NCBI RefSeq assembly: GCF_013149805.1
Contig: NZ_JABEZT010000008.1
Coordinates: 62,001 to 126,000, forward strand
Direction of reading: 5' to 3'
DNA from: Isoptericola chiayiensis
GTDB lineage: Bacteria > Actinomycetota > Actinomycetes > Actinomycetales > Cellulomonadaceae
Length of the DNA stretch: 64,000 nucleotides
Part shown: positions 16,290 through 24,520 of the stretch, in pieces
How the letters are laid out: each line of letters opens with the position of its first letter
How positions within the stretch are numbered: position 1 is the first letter of the stretch
Made by a program: the position numbers and the translations under genes
The notes under the pieces: model-generated
The model's database searches: none
Told to the model about the DNA's origin: nothing
What the model saw: only the letters and a program-made list of their open reading frames with translations

Positions 16290-16993
16290 TGTCCGTCCGA
16301 CGACCGGCCGTCGTCCTCGCCGCCGGGCTGCTGCTCGGCGGCGGGGCGGCGGTCGCCGTCGGGCTCGGTTCCGACGGTCCCGCGCCCGCGCCCGCACCGG
16401 TGGCGGAGTCGACGGTGGCGCCCCAAGGAGTTCCGGCACCGACCGCGGACCCGGGCGCGCCGCCCGAGCCTGCGGAGCCGAGCCCGACAGCGACGCCGAG
16501 CCCGACGGCGGAACCCGAGCCGGAGGCCGCCACCGAGGCCGAGGCCGTGGCCCCGCCCCAGCGGGTCCGCATCCCCGCCATCGACGTCGACTCGCGGCTG
16601 CTCCACCTGGGGCTGAACGACGACGGCACGATCGAGGTGCCTGCCGGGAAGGACATCGACCGGGCCGCCTGGTTCGACGGTTCGCCCCGGCCCGGGCAGG
16701 ACGGTCCGGCCGTCGTCGAGGGTCACGTCGACAGCCCGAACGGCGCCTCGGTGTTCTACCGGCTGTCCGAGCTGGAACCTGGGCAGGAGGTGCACGTCGA
16801 CCGGCGCGACGGCACGACCGTGACGTTCGTCGTCGACCGCGTCGAGCAGTACGCCAAGGACGAGTTCCCCACCCGGCAGGTCTACGCCAACACCGACGGA
16901 CCCGAGCTGCGGGTCATCACGTGCGGTGGCGACTGGGACCCGAGCGTCGGGCACTACGAGGACAACACGGTCGTGTACGCGCACGCGGCGTGA
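16289..16993 (+). CDS. class F sortase
   Basis: A 234-residue membrane-anchored transpeptidase-like protein. There is an N-terminal hydrophobic anchor (residues 6-26), then a Pro/Ala/Glu/Thr-rich linker to about residue 90, then the sortase barrel. Catalytic His146 lies in VEGHVDSP and Cys212 in VITCGGDWD. No arginine occurs after the cysteine: the segment normally bearing the third catalytic residue reads VGHYEDNTVVYAHAA. That could mean altered catalysis or use of another residue. TGATG overlap with the CHRD gene points to a dedicated enzyme-substrate pair. Confidence 0.88.
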   Translation: MSVRRPAVVLAAGLLLGGGAAVAVGLGSDGPAPAPAPVAESTVAPQGVPAPTADPGAPPEPAEPSPTATPSPTAEPEPEAATEAEAVAPPQRVRIPAIDVDSRLLHLGLNDDGTIEVPAGKDIDRAAWFDGSPRPGQDGPAVVEGHVDSPNGASVFYRLSELEPGQEVHVDRRDGTTVTFVVDRVEQYAKDEFPTRQVYANTDGPELRVITCGGDWDPSVGHYEDNTVVYAHAA

Positions 16994-17077
16994 TGCCGGC
17001 GCGATACCGGCGTGATGCCGGCTCGGTGCAGCCCGCACGATGCCGGCACGCGCCGTCGGGCAGGTAGGCTCCGGGGC

Positions 17078-17833
17078 GTGCCCATCGCCAGACCGGAGTC
17101 GCGGCTGTACCGCCTGATCGCGAAGATCGTCCGCCCCCTGATGTTCTCGATGTGCCGCTACGAGTGGAGCGGCGCCGAGAACCTGCCCGCCCAGGGCGGC
17201 TTCATCGCCGCGGCCAACCACGCCACGGAGATGGACGCCCTGACGTTCGTGCACTACCTGTTCGACCAGGGGTACGAGCCCCGCGTCCTGGCCAAGCGCA
17301 GCCTCTTCGACGCGCCCGTCGTGGGCACGGTCCTGCGCGGCACGAAGATGATCCCCGTCGACCGGGGCGGAGCCGCGGCCGCGGCCTCCCTGGAGCGGGC
17401 CGGGCGCGAGCTCGGCGACGGGGCCTGCGTGGCGATCTTCCCCGAGGGCACCCTGACGCGGGACCCCGACCTGTGGCCGATGGAGCCCAAGACCGGTCTG
17501 GCGCGCGTGGCCCTCGCCAGCCGCCTGCCGGTGGTGCCCGTCGCCCAGTGGGGCGTCACCGAGCTGCTGCCCCGCTACGGCAAGCTGCCCCGGCCCTGGC
17601 CGCGCAAGCGGATCCGGGTGCACGCGGGCGCGCCGGTCGACCTGTCCGACCTGTACGACCGACCGATCGACTCGACCACGCTGCGGGAGGCGATGGACCG
17701 CGTGATGGACGCCCTGACGCGAGAGGTGGCGGCGCTGCGCGGCGAAGAGCCGCCCGCGCACCGCTTCGACCTGCGCAAGCACCCGGAGTACGAGGCGAGA
17801 CAGCGGGAGTACCCCCCGGTGGAGCGACCGTGA
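17078..17833 (+). CDS. plsC: 1-acyl-sn-glycerol-3-phosphate acyltransferase family protein
   Basis: Acylates lysophosphatidate at the membrane in phospholipid synthesis. The 251-residue protein has the family's HX4D motif NHATEMD (about residues 49-55), the acceptor-binding FPEGT motif near residue 125, and the conserved KMIPVDRGG stretch. The GTG lies 7 bases after TAGGCT (17065-17070) with no Shine-Dalgarno leader, so the message is likely leaderless. The stop overlaps gpsA as GTGA. gpsA makes glycerol-3-phosphate, the head of the same pathway, so the two cooperate in lipid precursor supply. Confidence 0.92.
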   Translation: MPIARPESRLYRLIAKIVRPLMFSMCRYEWSGAENLPAQGGFIAAANHATEMDALTFVHYLFDQGYEPRVLAKRSLFDAPVVGTVLRGTKMIPVDRGGAAAAASLERAGRELGDGACVAIFPEGTLTRDPDLWPMEPKTGLARVALASRLPVVPVAQWGVTELLPRYGKLPRPWPRKRIRVHAGAPVDLSDLYDRPIDSTTLREAMDRVMDALTREVAALRGEEPPAHRFDLRKHPEYEARQREYPPVERP

Positions 17834-18837
17834 GCGGGCTGCGCGCGGCCGTCCTCGGGTCCGGCTCCTGGGGGACGACCTTCGCCGCGGTGATGGCCGA
17901 CGCCGGCTGCGACGTGACGCTGTGGGGTCGCGACGAGTCCGTCGTGCGCGACGTCGCCGAGAAGCGCCGCAACAGCAAGTACCTGCCCGACGTCGTGCTG
18001 CCCGAGATGGCGGCGACCACGGACGCGGCGGACGCCCTCGCCGGCGCGCGCGTCGTCGTCGTCGCCATCCCGTCCCAGGTGGCTCGCGGGACCCTCGAGG
18101 CGCTGCGCCCGCACCTGGAGCCGGACGCCGTCGTCGTCTCGCTCATGAAGGGCGTCGAGCTGAGCACCGACAAGCGGATGAGCCAGGTCGTGGCCGAGGC
18201 CCTGCAGATCTCGGAGGGCCGGGTCGCCGTCGTGTCCGGGCCCAACCTCGCCAAGGAGATCGCCGAGCGTCAGCCCACCGCGACCGTCGTGGCGTGCTCC
18301 GACGAGGCGAACGCCCGGCTGGTCGCCGACGCCTGCTCGAACACCTACTTCCGCCCCTACACCAACAGCGACGTCGTCGGTGTCGAGCTGTGCGGTGCGG
18401 TGAAGAACATCATCGCGCTCGCGGTGGGCATGGCCCACGGGCGCGGCTTCGGGTGGAACACCACCGCGACGGTGATCACCCGCGGGCTGGTGGAGATCAC
18501 CCGGCTGGGCCGCGCCCTCGGGGCGGACGCCGAGACGTTCTCGGGGCTCGCAGGGATGGGCGACCTGGTCGCGACGTGCGCCTCCCCGCTGTCCCGCAAC
18601 CACACGCTGGGCAAGCACGTCGGGCAGGGCATGACCCTGGACGAGGCGCTCGAGGCGACCGGCACCACGGCCGAGGGCGTCAAGTCGTCCCGGTCGGTGC
18701 TGGAGCTGGCCGAGAAGCACGGCGTCGACATGCCGATCACGGCCGGGGTGGTCGCCGTCCTGCACGGCAGCCTGTCCGTGGAGGACATGGCCCGTGCGCT
18801 GCTCGCCCGCCCGCAGAAGGCGGAGAGCACGTCCTGA
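17830..18837 (+). CDS. gpsA: NAD(P)-dependent glycerol-3-phosphate dehydrogenase
   Basis: Reduces dihydroxyacetone phosphate to sn-glycerol-3-phosphate for membrane lipids. The 335-residue protein has the N-terminal nucleotide fold VLGSGSWGTTFA (residues 8-19), SGPNLAKEIAERQPTA in the middle, the catalytic lysine in LCGAVKNIIALA, and GLAGMGDLVATC near residue 240. Translation is coupled to plsC by a 4-base GTGA overlap. In related genomes ddl follows directly; here about 9.4 kb of other genes intervene. Confidence 0.96.
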   Translation: MSGLRAAVLGSGSWGTTFAAVMADAGCDVTLWGRDESVVRDVAEKRRNSKYLPDVVLPEMAATTDAADALAGARVVVVAIPSQVARGTLEALRPHLEPDAVVVSLMKGVELSTDKRMSQVVAEALQISEGRVAVVSGPNLAKEIAERQPTATVVACSDEANARLVADACSNTYFRPYTNSDVVGVELCGAVKNIIALAVGMAHGRGFGWNTTATVITRGLVEITRLGRALGADAETFSGLAGMGDLVATCASPLSRNHTLGKHVGQGMTLDEALEATGTTAEGVKSSRSVLELAEKHGVDMPITAGVVAVLHGSLSVEDMARALLARPQKAESTS

Positions 18838-18850
18838 CCCCGGCGGGGCC

Positions 18851-19537
18851 TCAGTGCCCGACGTCGACCACGACGCGGGCCGGGTCCTCGAGCGCGAACA
18901 CGCGGAACGGTCGCGGCTCGCCGTCGACACCCACGAACGCCGTCGTGATCCCCTCGAACACGAAGCGGTAGACCACCTGGTCCACCGACGTGCCCGGACC
19001 GTCGACCGGGTCGCCGGAGTACTCGGTGACCCCCGAGTCCATCGGCATCGCCGTCCCCGTGATCGCGACCTGCAGGACGGCGTCGCCGTCGACCTCGACC
19101 GGGTTCCCGCTGCCGTCGTCGAGCGCCTCGTCGACGTACTCGACGCGCCACCCCGGGGTTCCCTCGCCGTCCAGGTCGAAGACGACCCGGTCGTAGCCGT
19201 CGTGGGCCCCCACCCGCACGTCGGTGACGGTGAGCATCGCGCTCCCGCCGGGTTCCGCGGTGGCCTGCCCGGTGCCGCCCTCGAACGGCTCCTCCGGTTC
19301 GTCGCCGGGACTCGGGGAGGCCGACTCGCTCGTGGCGGCTCCGTCGCCCGAGCCCTCGTCGGTGGGCTCCGTCGGCTCTGTGGGCTCGGAGGTCGCGGTC
19401 TCGCCCGCCGTCGCGTCGTCGTCACCGGTGCCGCCGCCGTAGCCGGGCAGGTCGGCGTCCCCGCACGCCCCGACGAGGAGCACGGTGGCCAGGGCGGCCG
19501 CGGCGGTCGCGGTCCGACGGCGGGGCTGGGTGCGCAT
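18851..19537 (-). CDS. AMIN-like domain lipoprotein
   Basis: A 228-residue predicted lipoprotein: a twin-Arg-rich start, hydrophobic segment and lipobox LLVGAC (Cys at about residue 25) lead to a Thr/Pro/Glu/Ser-rich linker (to residue 90). A beta-rich domain follows, with VTDVRVGAHDGYDRVVFDLDG, typical of AMIN-like domains, which are thought to bind cell-wall or extracellular polymers. The ATG has GGAGG upstream. TAGGCT near 19587-19582 on this strand is a possible -10, inside the end of the next gene upstream. The precise function is unknown. Confidence 0.82.
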   Translation of the reverse strand: MRTQPRRRTATAAAALATVLLVGACGDADLPGYGGGTGDDDATAGETATSEPTEPTEPTDEGSGDGAATSESASPSPGDEPEEPFEGGTGQATAEPGGSAMLTVTDVRVGAHDGYDRVVFDLDGEGTPGWRVEYVDEALDDGSGNPVEVDGDAVLQVAITGTAMPMDSGVTEYSGDPVDGPGTSVDQVVYRFVFEGITTAFVGVDGEPRPFRVFALEDPARVVVDVGH

Positions 19538-19584
19538 GGGACCTCCGGGTCTCGGGGACGGCGGTCGTCGCCGCTGCCTCGAGC

Positions 19585-20730
19585 CTATGCTGCGTCCAGG
19601 GCGGCGGCCAGGTCGGCCCACAGGTCCTCGACGTCCTCCACGCCCACGGACAGTCGCAGCAGGTCCTCCGGCACCGTGGGTGACTCCGTGGCGAAGCGGC
19701 GTCGCCGCTCCAGCATGGACTCGACGCCGCCGAGGGAGGTCGCCGGCAGCCAGAGCCGCACGGCGGCCACCACGGCGTCGGCTGCGGCCGGACCACCCAC
19801 GGGCCGCACCCCGACGATCGCCCCGAAGTGCGCCATCTGCGCCGTCGCCCGCCGGTGGCCCGGGTCGTGCGGTAGGGAGGGGTGGCGCACCTCGGCCACG
19901 GCCGGGTGGGCGTCCAGGCGCCGCGCGAGCTCCGCCGCGTTGGCCGCGGCCCGCTCGACACGCAGGTGCAGCGTGCGCAGGCCCCGCAGCGCCAGGTACA
20001 CCTCCAGGGGGCCGGCGATCGCGCCGTGCAGGGTCCGGTAGGCCTGGATCCGGTCCGCGATCGCGTCGTCGGACGTCACCACGGCACCGAGCACGACGTC
20101 GGAGTGCCCGGCCAGGTACTTGGTCACCGAGTGCACGACGACGTCGGCGCCCAGCTCGAGGGGTCGCTGCCCGAGCGGGGTGGCGAAGGTGTTGTCCACC
20201 ACGGACGTCACGCCGCGCTCGCGGGCGGCGGTGAGGATCGCCGGCAGGTCGGCCACCTCGAGCATCGGGTTGGTGGGGGACTCGGCGAGCAGCAGGTCGG
20301 CGCCGTCCAGGGCGGCGAGGACGGCGTCGGTGTCGGCCACGTCCACGCGCCGCACCTCGACGTTGTGCCGGCGGGCGAGGTCGTCCAGGTACCCGAGCGA
20401 GACCTGGTACGCGTGCCGGGGCACGACGACGGTCCCGCCGGGGGGCACGTCGCCGAGGGCCGCGGCGATCGCGGCCATGCCGGAGCCCAGCACCACCGCG
20501 TGCGTCCCGTGCTCCAGCGCCGCCAGGGTCTCCTCGAAGGGCACCCAGGTCTCGTTGCCGGCCCGGGCGTACAGCAGCTCGTCGCCGGGTATCCCCTGGG
20601 ACACGTAGGTGGAGCTGAGGACGACGGGCGGGTTGACCGGCCTGCCCTGGACCCGCGGCGGGCGTCCGGCGGTGACGGCGACGGTGTCCGGGTGCAGGGC
20701 GGGGCGGGGCGTCGGGTCTGGCTGCTGCAT
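19585..20730 (-). CDS. cystathionine gamma-synthase family PLP enzyme
   Basis: A 381-residue trans-sulfuration enzyme acting on activated homoserine, cystathionine or methionine/cysteine-type substrates. The PLP lysine is Lys204 in HSVTKYLAGHSD; YARAGNETW near residue 54 and GSGMAAIAAAL near residue 82 bind the cofactor phosphate, and SPTNPMLEV near 151 is also typical. Synthase versus lyase cannot be told by sequence alone. TAGTCT (20742-20737 on this strand) ends 6 bases before the ATG, so the transcript is probably leaderless; its TAG is the stop codon of the preceding decarboxylase gene. Confidence 0.88.
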   Translation of the reverse strand: MQQPDPTPRPALHPDTVAVTAGRPPRVQGRPVNPPVVLSSTYVSQGIPGDELLYARAGNETWVPFEETLAALEHGTHAVVLGSGMAAIAAALGDVPPGGTVVVPRHAYQVSLGYLDDLARRHNVEVRRVDVADTDAVLAALDGADLLLAESPTNPMLEVADLPAILTAARERGVTSVVDNTFATPLGQRPLELGADVVVHSVTKYLAGHSDVVLGAVVTSDDAIADRIQAYRTLHGAIAGPLEVYLALRGLRTLHLRVERAAANAAELARRLDAHPAVAEVRHPSLPHDPGHRRATAQMAHFGAIVGVRPVGGPAAADAVVAAVRLWLPATSLGGVESMLERRRRFATESPTVPEDLLRLSVGVEDVEDLWADLAAALDAA

Positions 20731-20739
20731 GGCAGCAGA

Positions 20740-22257
20740 CTACGGGCGCGGTTCGACCAACCGTGCCAGGAGCTCGACCAGCAGACGTTCGGCGACGGGT
20801 GCCGGCAGGGCCTCCACGGCTGCGAGCAGCGGCGCCATCGCCCCGACGCCCGGCCCGTCCTCGCCGATCCGCGAGGCGTCGAGGCCGATCGCCGCGAGCA
20901 GCCCTGCGGCGGTGTCGCTGTCGATCGGCGCCCCGTCGGGTGCACCCGACGGTTCCGTGAGCCCCGTGAGCCCGGTGAGCGACGCCGGGTCGAGCAGCGC
21001 GGCGGCCTCGGGGCGGGGCTCGCCGCGCACGGTGTCGGCGGCGGCCCGCAGGGCGGGCACGAGCTCGTCGAGCACCTGCTCGGTGACGGGGGTGACGGTC
21101 AGGTGGGTGGTGTGGGGCAGGGTGGTGCCGTCGGCCTGGGCGAAGGCGGGCTGGGCCTGCAGCACCCAGCCGTGGGCGGTCGTCGCGTCCGCCCACCGGT
21201 GCGGGTCCACCCGACGGTGCGGGGCGACGTCGTCGTCGGTCGCCACGGCCAGCAGAGGGCCGACGGGGTCGCCCACGACGCGCAGGCCGTCGATCTCCTC
21301 GATGGCCTGCCGCAGCGCGAGGGTGGCGCGGCGGGCCCGTCCGGCGAGCTCGGCGAACCCGTCGCGGCCCAGCGCCTGCGTGATGGCCCAGGCGGCGGCT
21401 AGCGGGCCGCCGGATCGGGAACCGAGCAGGGTCGGGTTGACGACCGGGTACCCGGGCCAGCGGGTGGTGGCGAAGTACTGGCCGCGCTGCCGGTCGCGAC
21501 CTCGCTGCAGCAGCACCGAGACGCCCTTGGGGGCGTACCCGTACTTGTGCAGGTCGACGCTGAGGCTGGTCACGCCGGGGACGCGCAGGTCCCAGGCGGG
21601 CAGGTCGGGCCAGAACGGCAGGGCCATGCCGCCGATGCAGGCGTCGACGTGCACGGGCACGCCGTGCGCGGCGGCGGCCGAGGCGACGTCCGCGACGGGG
21701 TCGAGCGCGGCGTGCGGGTATGCCGGCGCGGAGACGACGGCGAGCGCGACGTCGTCGCCGAGCCGTGCGACCAGGTCGTCGGCCGCGACGGCGCCGTCCT
21801 GGCCGACGGGGACCGGGTCGAGCTCGAGGCCGAAGTAGTGCGCCGCCTTCTGGAAGGCAGCGTGCGCGGTGGTCGGCAGGACCAGTCGGGGTCGCGCGCT
21901 GCCCGGCGCGAGGCCGCGGGCGGCGAGCCAGGCGTCGCGGGCCGTCTTGACGGCGAGCAGGCAGCTCTCGGTGCCTCCGGAGGTCACGGTGCCGACCACC
22001 GTGCCGTCCCCGCCCAGCAGGTCGCGGGTGAAGGCCACCAGGTCGCGTTCCAGCGCGGCGACGGAGCCGAACGTGGTGGGGTCCAGCCCGTTGACGGGCT
22101 GCATGGCGCGGACCGCGGCGGCGGCGAGCTCGTCGAGCTCCGGTTCGCCGGAGTCGTAGACGTAGCTGAGCACGTGCCCGCCGTGGGTGGGGGCGTCCTG
22201 GGCGCGCAGGGCGTCGAGCCGGTCCAGGACGACGTCGGGCGGGGTGGTCAGCTTCAT
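20740..22257 (-). CDS. PLP-dependent decarboxylase / sphingosine-1-phosphate lyase-like protein
   Basis: A 505-residue fold-type I PLP enzyme of the group II decarboxylase superfamily, nearest in motif style to sphingosine-1-phosphate lyases. TSGGTESCLLAVKTAR (about residues 92-107) binds the cofactor, VHVDACIGGM holds Asp205, and Lys238 in SVDLHKYGYAPKG is the Schiff-base residue. The C-terminal 90 residues are a Leu/Ala-rich extension. Its ATG overlaps the stop of the upstream transporter gene as ATGA, so the pair is translationally coupled. A phospho-amine or amino-acid substrate brought in by that transporter is a reasonable guess. Confidence 0.83.
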   Translation of the reverse strand: MKLTTPPDVVLDRLDALRAQDAPTHGGHVLSYVYDSGEPELDELAAAAVRAMQPVNGLDPTTFGSVAALERDLVAFTRDLLGGDGTVVGTVTSGGTESCLLAVKTARDAWLAARGLAPGSARPRLVLPTTAHAAFQKAAHYFGLELDPVPVGQDGAVAADDLVARLGDDVALAVVSAPAYPHAALDPVADVASAAAAHGVPVHVDACIGGMALPFWPDLPAWDLRVPGVTSLSVDLHKYGYAPKGVSVLLQRGRDRQRGQYFATTRWPGYPVVNPTLLGSRSGGPLAAAWAITQALGRDGFAELAGRARRATLALRQAIEEIDGLRVVGDPVGPLLAVATDDDVAPHRRVDPHRWADATTAHGWVLQAQPAFAQADGTTLPHTTHLTVTPVTEQVLDELVPALRAAADTVRGEPRPEAAALLDPASLTGLTGLTEPSGAPDGAPIDSDTAAGLLAAIGLDASRIGEDGPGVGAMAPLLAAVEALPAPVAERLLVELLARLVEPRP

Positions 22258-23684
22258 GCGGGGTGCTCCTCGGGCTCGGTGGCGGACGGTGCCGCGTCGA
22301 TGTCGGTCCGGCGCAGCGGGTAGCGGCGCAGGGTGGCCAGGCTGACGGCGACGAGGGCGGCGGGCAGCACCGAGAAGGCGAGCGTGATGCCGAGCACCGC
22401 CGCCTCGGGCTGGACGACGACGACGTCGGCGCGCGACTCCAGGTACCCGGTGGCGGCCAGCACGCCGGCCAGCACGGCGGTGCCGAGCCCGAAACCGGTG
22501 GTCTCGCCGGCGGTCCACATCCCGGAGAACGTGCCCGCCCGCCCCGGACCGCGGCGCGCCGCGTCGTCGCTGACGACGTCGGGCAGCATCGCCATGGGCA
22601 GGGACTGCAGGCCCGCGTAGGCGGCGCCGGCGACTCCGACGACGACGTAGACCCACGCACCGGGTGCCCAGTACATCGCCACCAGGGCCGCGGCCGCCAG
22701 GGTGAACAGACCGGAGGCGAGCGCGAACGACCGCTCCTTGCCGATGCGGCGGGCCAGGCGGCCCCACAGCGGGGCGAAGACGACCGCGGGGCCGACCAGC
22801 GCGGCGAACAGGAAGGTGACGGCGCCCTCGTCGCCGAGCACCCAGGTGGCCACGTACTGCGCGCCGGCCAGCATGGTCCCGGTGGCCAGGGCCTGCAGGA
22901 CGAACGTGCCCAGCAGCGCGCGGAACGCCGGGCTGGTGCGCAGCGCGTCGATCCCGGCGCGATAGTGTTGGCGCGCGGTCGGGGTGGGGCCCGCCGGTGC
23001 CCGGTCCGGTGCCCGGTCCGGTGCCAGGTCCGGTGCCCGGCCCGACCCGGCCTGGGCACCGTGACGCGCGCCGCGCCGTCGTGCCTCGACGCCGGCGGCG
23101 ACCAGCAGCGAGGCGCCGAGGACGAGCCCGGCGACCGCGGCCATGAGCAGGTACCCGGCGAGCTCGTCCGGGACCGCGCCCCGCAGGGCGGGCGCGCCCC
23201 CGCCGAAGGCGAGGATCGACACGGTCAGGACCACGACGCGGGCCGTCAGGAGCCGGGTGCGTTCGTCGTAGCCGGGCGTCAGCTCGGCCGGCAGGGCGAT
23301 GTAGGGGACCTGGAACAGGCTGAACGCCGTCGCCGCGCAGAGGAAGGCGACCAGGACCCAGGCGGCCCCGGCCGCGGACCCGAACGACGGCGGGACGGCG
23401 AACGTCAGCAGGAAGAACACCGGGAGCAGCACACCACCGGCCACCATGAGGCGGCGGCGCGACCCGCGGCGGGCGCGCTCGCGGTCGCTGGCGGCGCCGA
23501 TCAGCGGGTCCACGACCACGTCCCACACCTTCGCCAGGGTGACGATCGCGCCGGCCGCCAGGGCCGCGACGCCGAGGGTGTCGGTGAGGTAGTAGACCAG
23601 CACCAGGCCGGGCAGGGTGCCGAACCCGCCCGTGCCGACCGAGCCGACGGCGTAGCGGGCGACGGTGCCCCTGCTCAGACTCAT
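22254..23684 (-). CDS. MFS_2 (GPH-type) sodium/sugar or lipid symporter-like transporter
   Basis: A 476-residue membrane protein with about twelve hydrophobic segments. The N-terminal region LTDTLGVAALAAGAIVTLAKVWDVVVDPLIGAASDR carries the D-P-x-x-G-x-x-S-D-R loop characteristic of the glycoside-pentoside-hexuronide (MFS_2) family, which also includes lysophospholipid transporters of animals. A Pro/Ala/Arg-rich cytoplasmic loop near residue 215 has short tandem repeats (PDLAPDRAPDRAP). TAGGAT (23697-23692 on this strand) ends 7 bases before the ATG, a leaderless start. Co-translation with a PLP decarboxylase suggests a shared substrate. Confidence 0.85.
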   Translation of the reverse strand: MSLSRGTVARYAVGSVGTGGFGTLPGLVLVYYLTDTLGVAALAAGAIVTLAKVWDVVVDPLIGAASDRERARRGSRRRLMVAGGVLLPVFFLLTFAVPPSFGSAAGAAWVLVAFLCAATAFSLFQVPYIALPAELTPGYDERTRLLTARVVVLTVSILAFGGGAPALRGAVPDELAGYLLMAAVAGLVLGASLLVAAGVEARRRGARHGAQAGSGRAPDLAPDRAPDRAPAGPTPTARQHYRAGIDALRTSPAFRALLGTFVLQALATGTMLAGAQYVATWVLGDEGAVTFLFAALVGPAVVFAPLWGRLARRIGKERSFALASGLFTLAAAALVAMYWAPGAWVYVVVGVAGAAYAGLQSLPMAMLPDVVSDDAARRGPGRAGTFSGMWTAGETTGFGLGTAVLAGVLAATGYLESRADVVVVQPEAAVLGITLAFSVLPAALVAVSLATLRRYPLRRTDIDAAPSATEPEEHPA

Positions 23685-23745
23685 GCGGGGGATCCTACGA
23701 GACGGGCGCGGCCCGTCACGCCCGTGTCTCCCTGCTTCCGAGGCC

Positions 23746-24438
23746 TCAGGCGCGAACGGACCCCGCCGCGACGACGTCGCTCGCGCGGCCGGGGCGGAGG
23801 CCGACCCAGAGGAGCAGCCCGATCATCCACAGCTCGCCGACGGTGGCGGGCAGCACGAGGAGCTCGGCGAGCACGCCTGCGTCGGGGGCCATGACGACGA
23901 CGAAGGTCTGCAGCAGGTACCCGGCGCCGCCGACCAGGAGGAACCACCCGAGCGCGCGGGGCATGCCCGCGCGCAGGGCGAGCAGACCCATCGGGATCAG
24001 CCACAGGCCGAAGAAGGCGGAGCCGGCGCCCCAGAAGCTGTCCGAGAGCTCGTACATCAGCTGCGGGGTGGCGGTGTCGCCGGCCAGGGCGCGGTCGAGC
24101 GCGGTGCCGAGCGCTGCCGTGCTGCCGAGGATCGCGACGGCGTTCATCATGCCCAGGGCGCCGACCGCGGTCGCCGAGAAAGGGTCCACCGGGCGGAAGA
24201 GCCGCACGAACCACAGGGCCGCCAGGGCCTGGCTCACCACGACGGCGAGCTCCAGGGTGATGCCGACGCGTGCCAGCACCTCGTGGTCGACGAGCTGGGC
24301 GGCGGTGGCCGCGGCGTCCGTCGGGTCGAAGAGCTGCGGGCGGACGAGCAGGAAACCGGCCATGCCGGTGATCCCCAGTGCCAGGTACAGCAGGCCGGTG
24401 GTGCGGGCGACCGGGCGTGCGATGCGTTGGTCCATCAT
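23746..24438 (-). CDS. DUF4386 family membrane protein
   Basis: A 230-residue membrane protein with about six hydrophobic segments, starting with RPVARTTGLLYLALGITGMAGFLLVRPQLF split over residues 7-36, which is the DUF4386 pattern. The ending LPATVGELWMIGLLLWVGLR also fits. Function is unknown. Two adjacent ATGs (24438 and 24435) follow GGAGG; the second has the better spacing. The gene is divergent from a TetR regulator and shares palindromic sites with it, so it is probably the repressed target. Confidence 0.85.
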   Translation of the reverse strand: MMDQRIARPVARTTGLLYLALGITGMAGFLLVRPQLFDPTDAAATAAQLVDHEVLARVGITLELAVVVSQALAALWFVRLFRPVDPFSATAVGALGMMNAVAILGSTAALGTALDRALAGDTATPQLMYELSDSFWGAGSAFFGLWLIPMGLLALRAGMPRALGWFLLVGGAGYLLQTFVVVMAPDAGVLAELLVLPATVGELWMIGLLLWVGLRPGRASDVVAAGSVRA

Positions 24439-24462
24439 GGTTCCTCCGGGCGGATGTCTCGT

Positions 24463-24493
24463 CTTACGGCGTAAGGCAACCATACGGCGTAAG
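24463..24493. promoter_or_regulatory. paired TetR operator palindromes
   Basis: A perfect 13-bp palindrome CTTACGGCGTAAG (24463-24475, odd centre) is followed by a second copy with a degenerate left half, CATACGGCGTAAG (24481-24493), 18 bp on. They lie between the divergent DUF4386 and TetR genes. TAAGGT at 24490-24495 may be the TetR -10. This is the textbook arrangement for autoregulated TetR control. Confidence 0.75.
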
Positions 24494-24520
24494 GTTGATG
24501 GAGGGAAGAGAGGGCGGCAG

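Noticed and set aside
18851-23059. A 1,402-codon minus-strand frame running through several genes
   Set aside because: Only its last 228 codons form a real protein (the AMIN-like lipoprotein). The rest is out of frame with the identified PLP enzymes and transporter.
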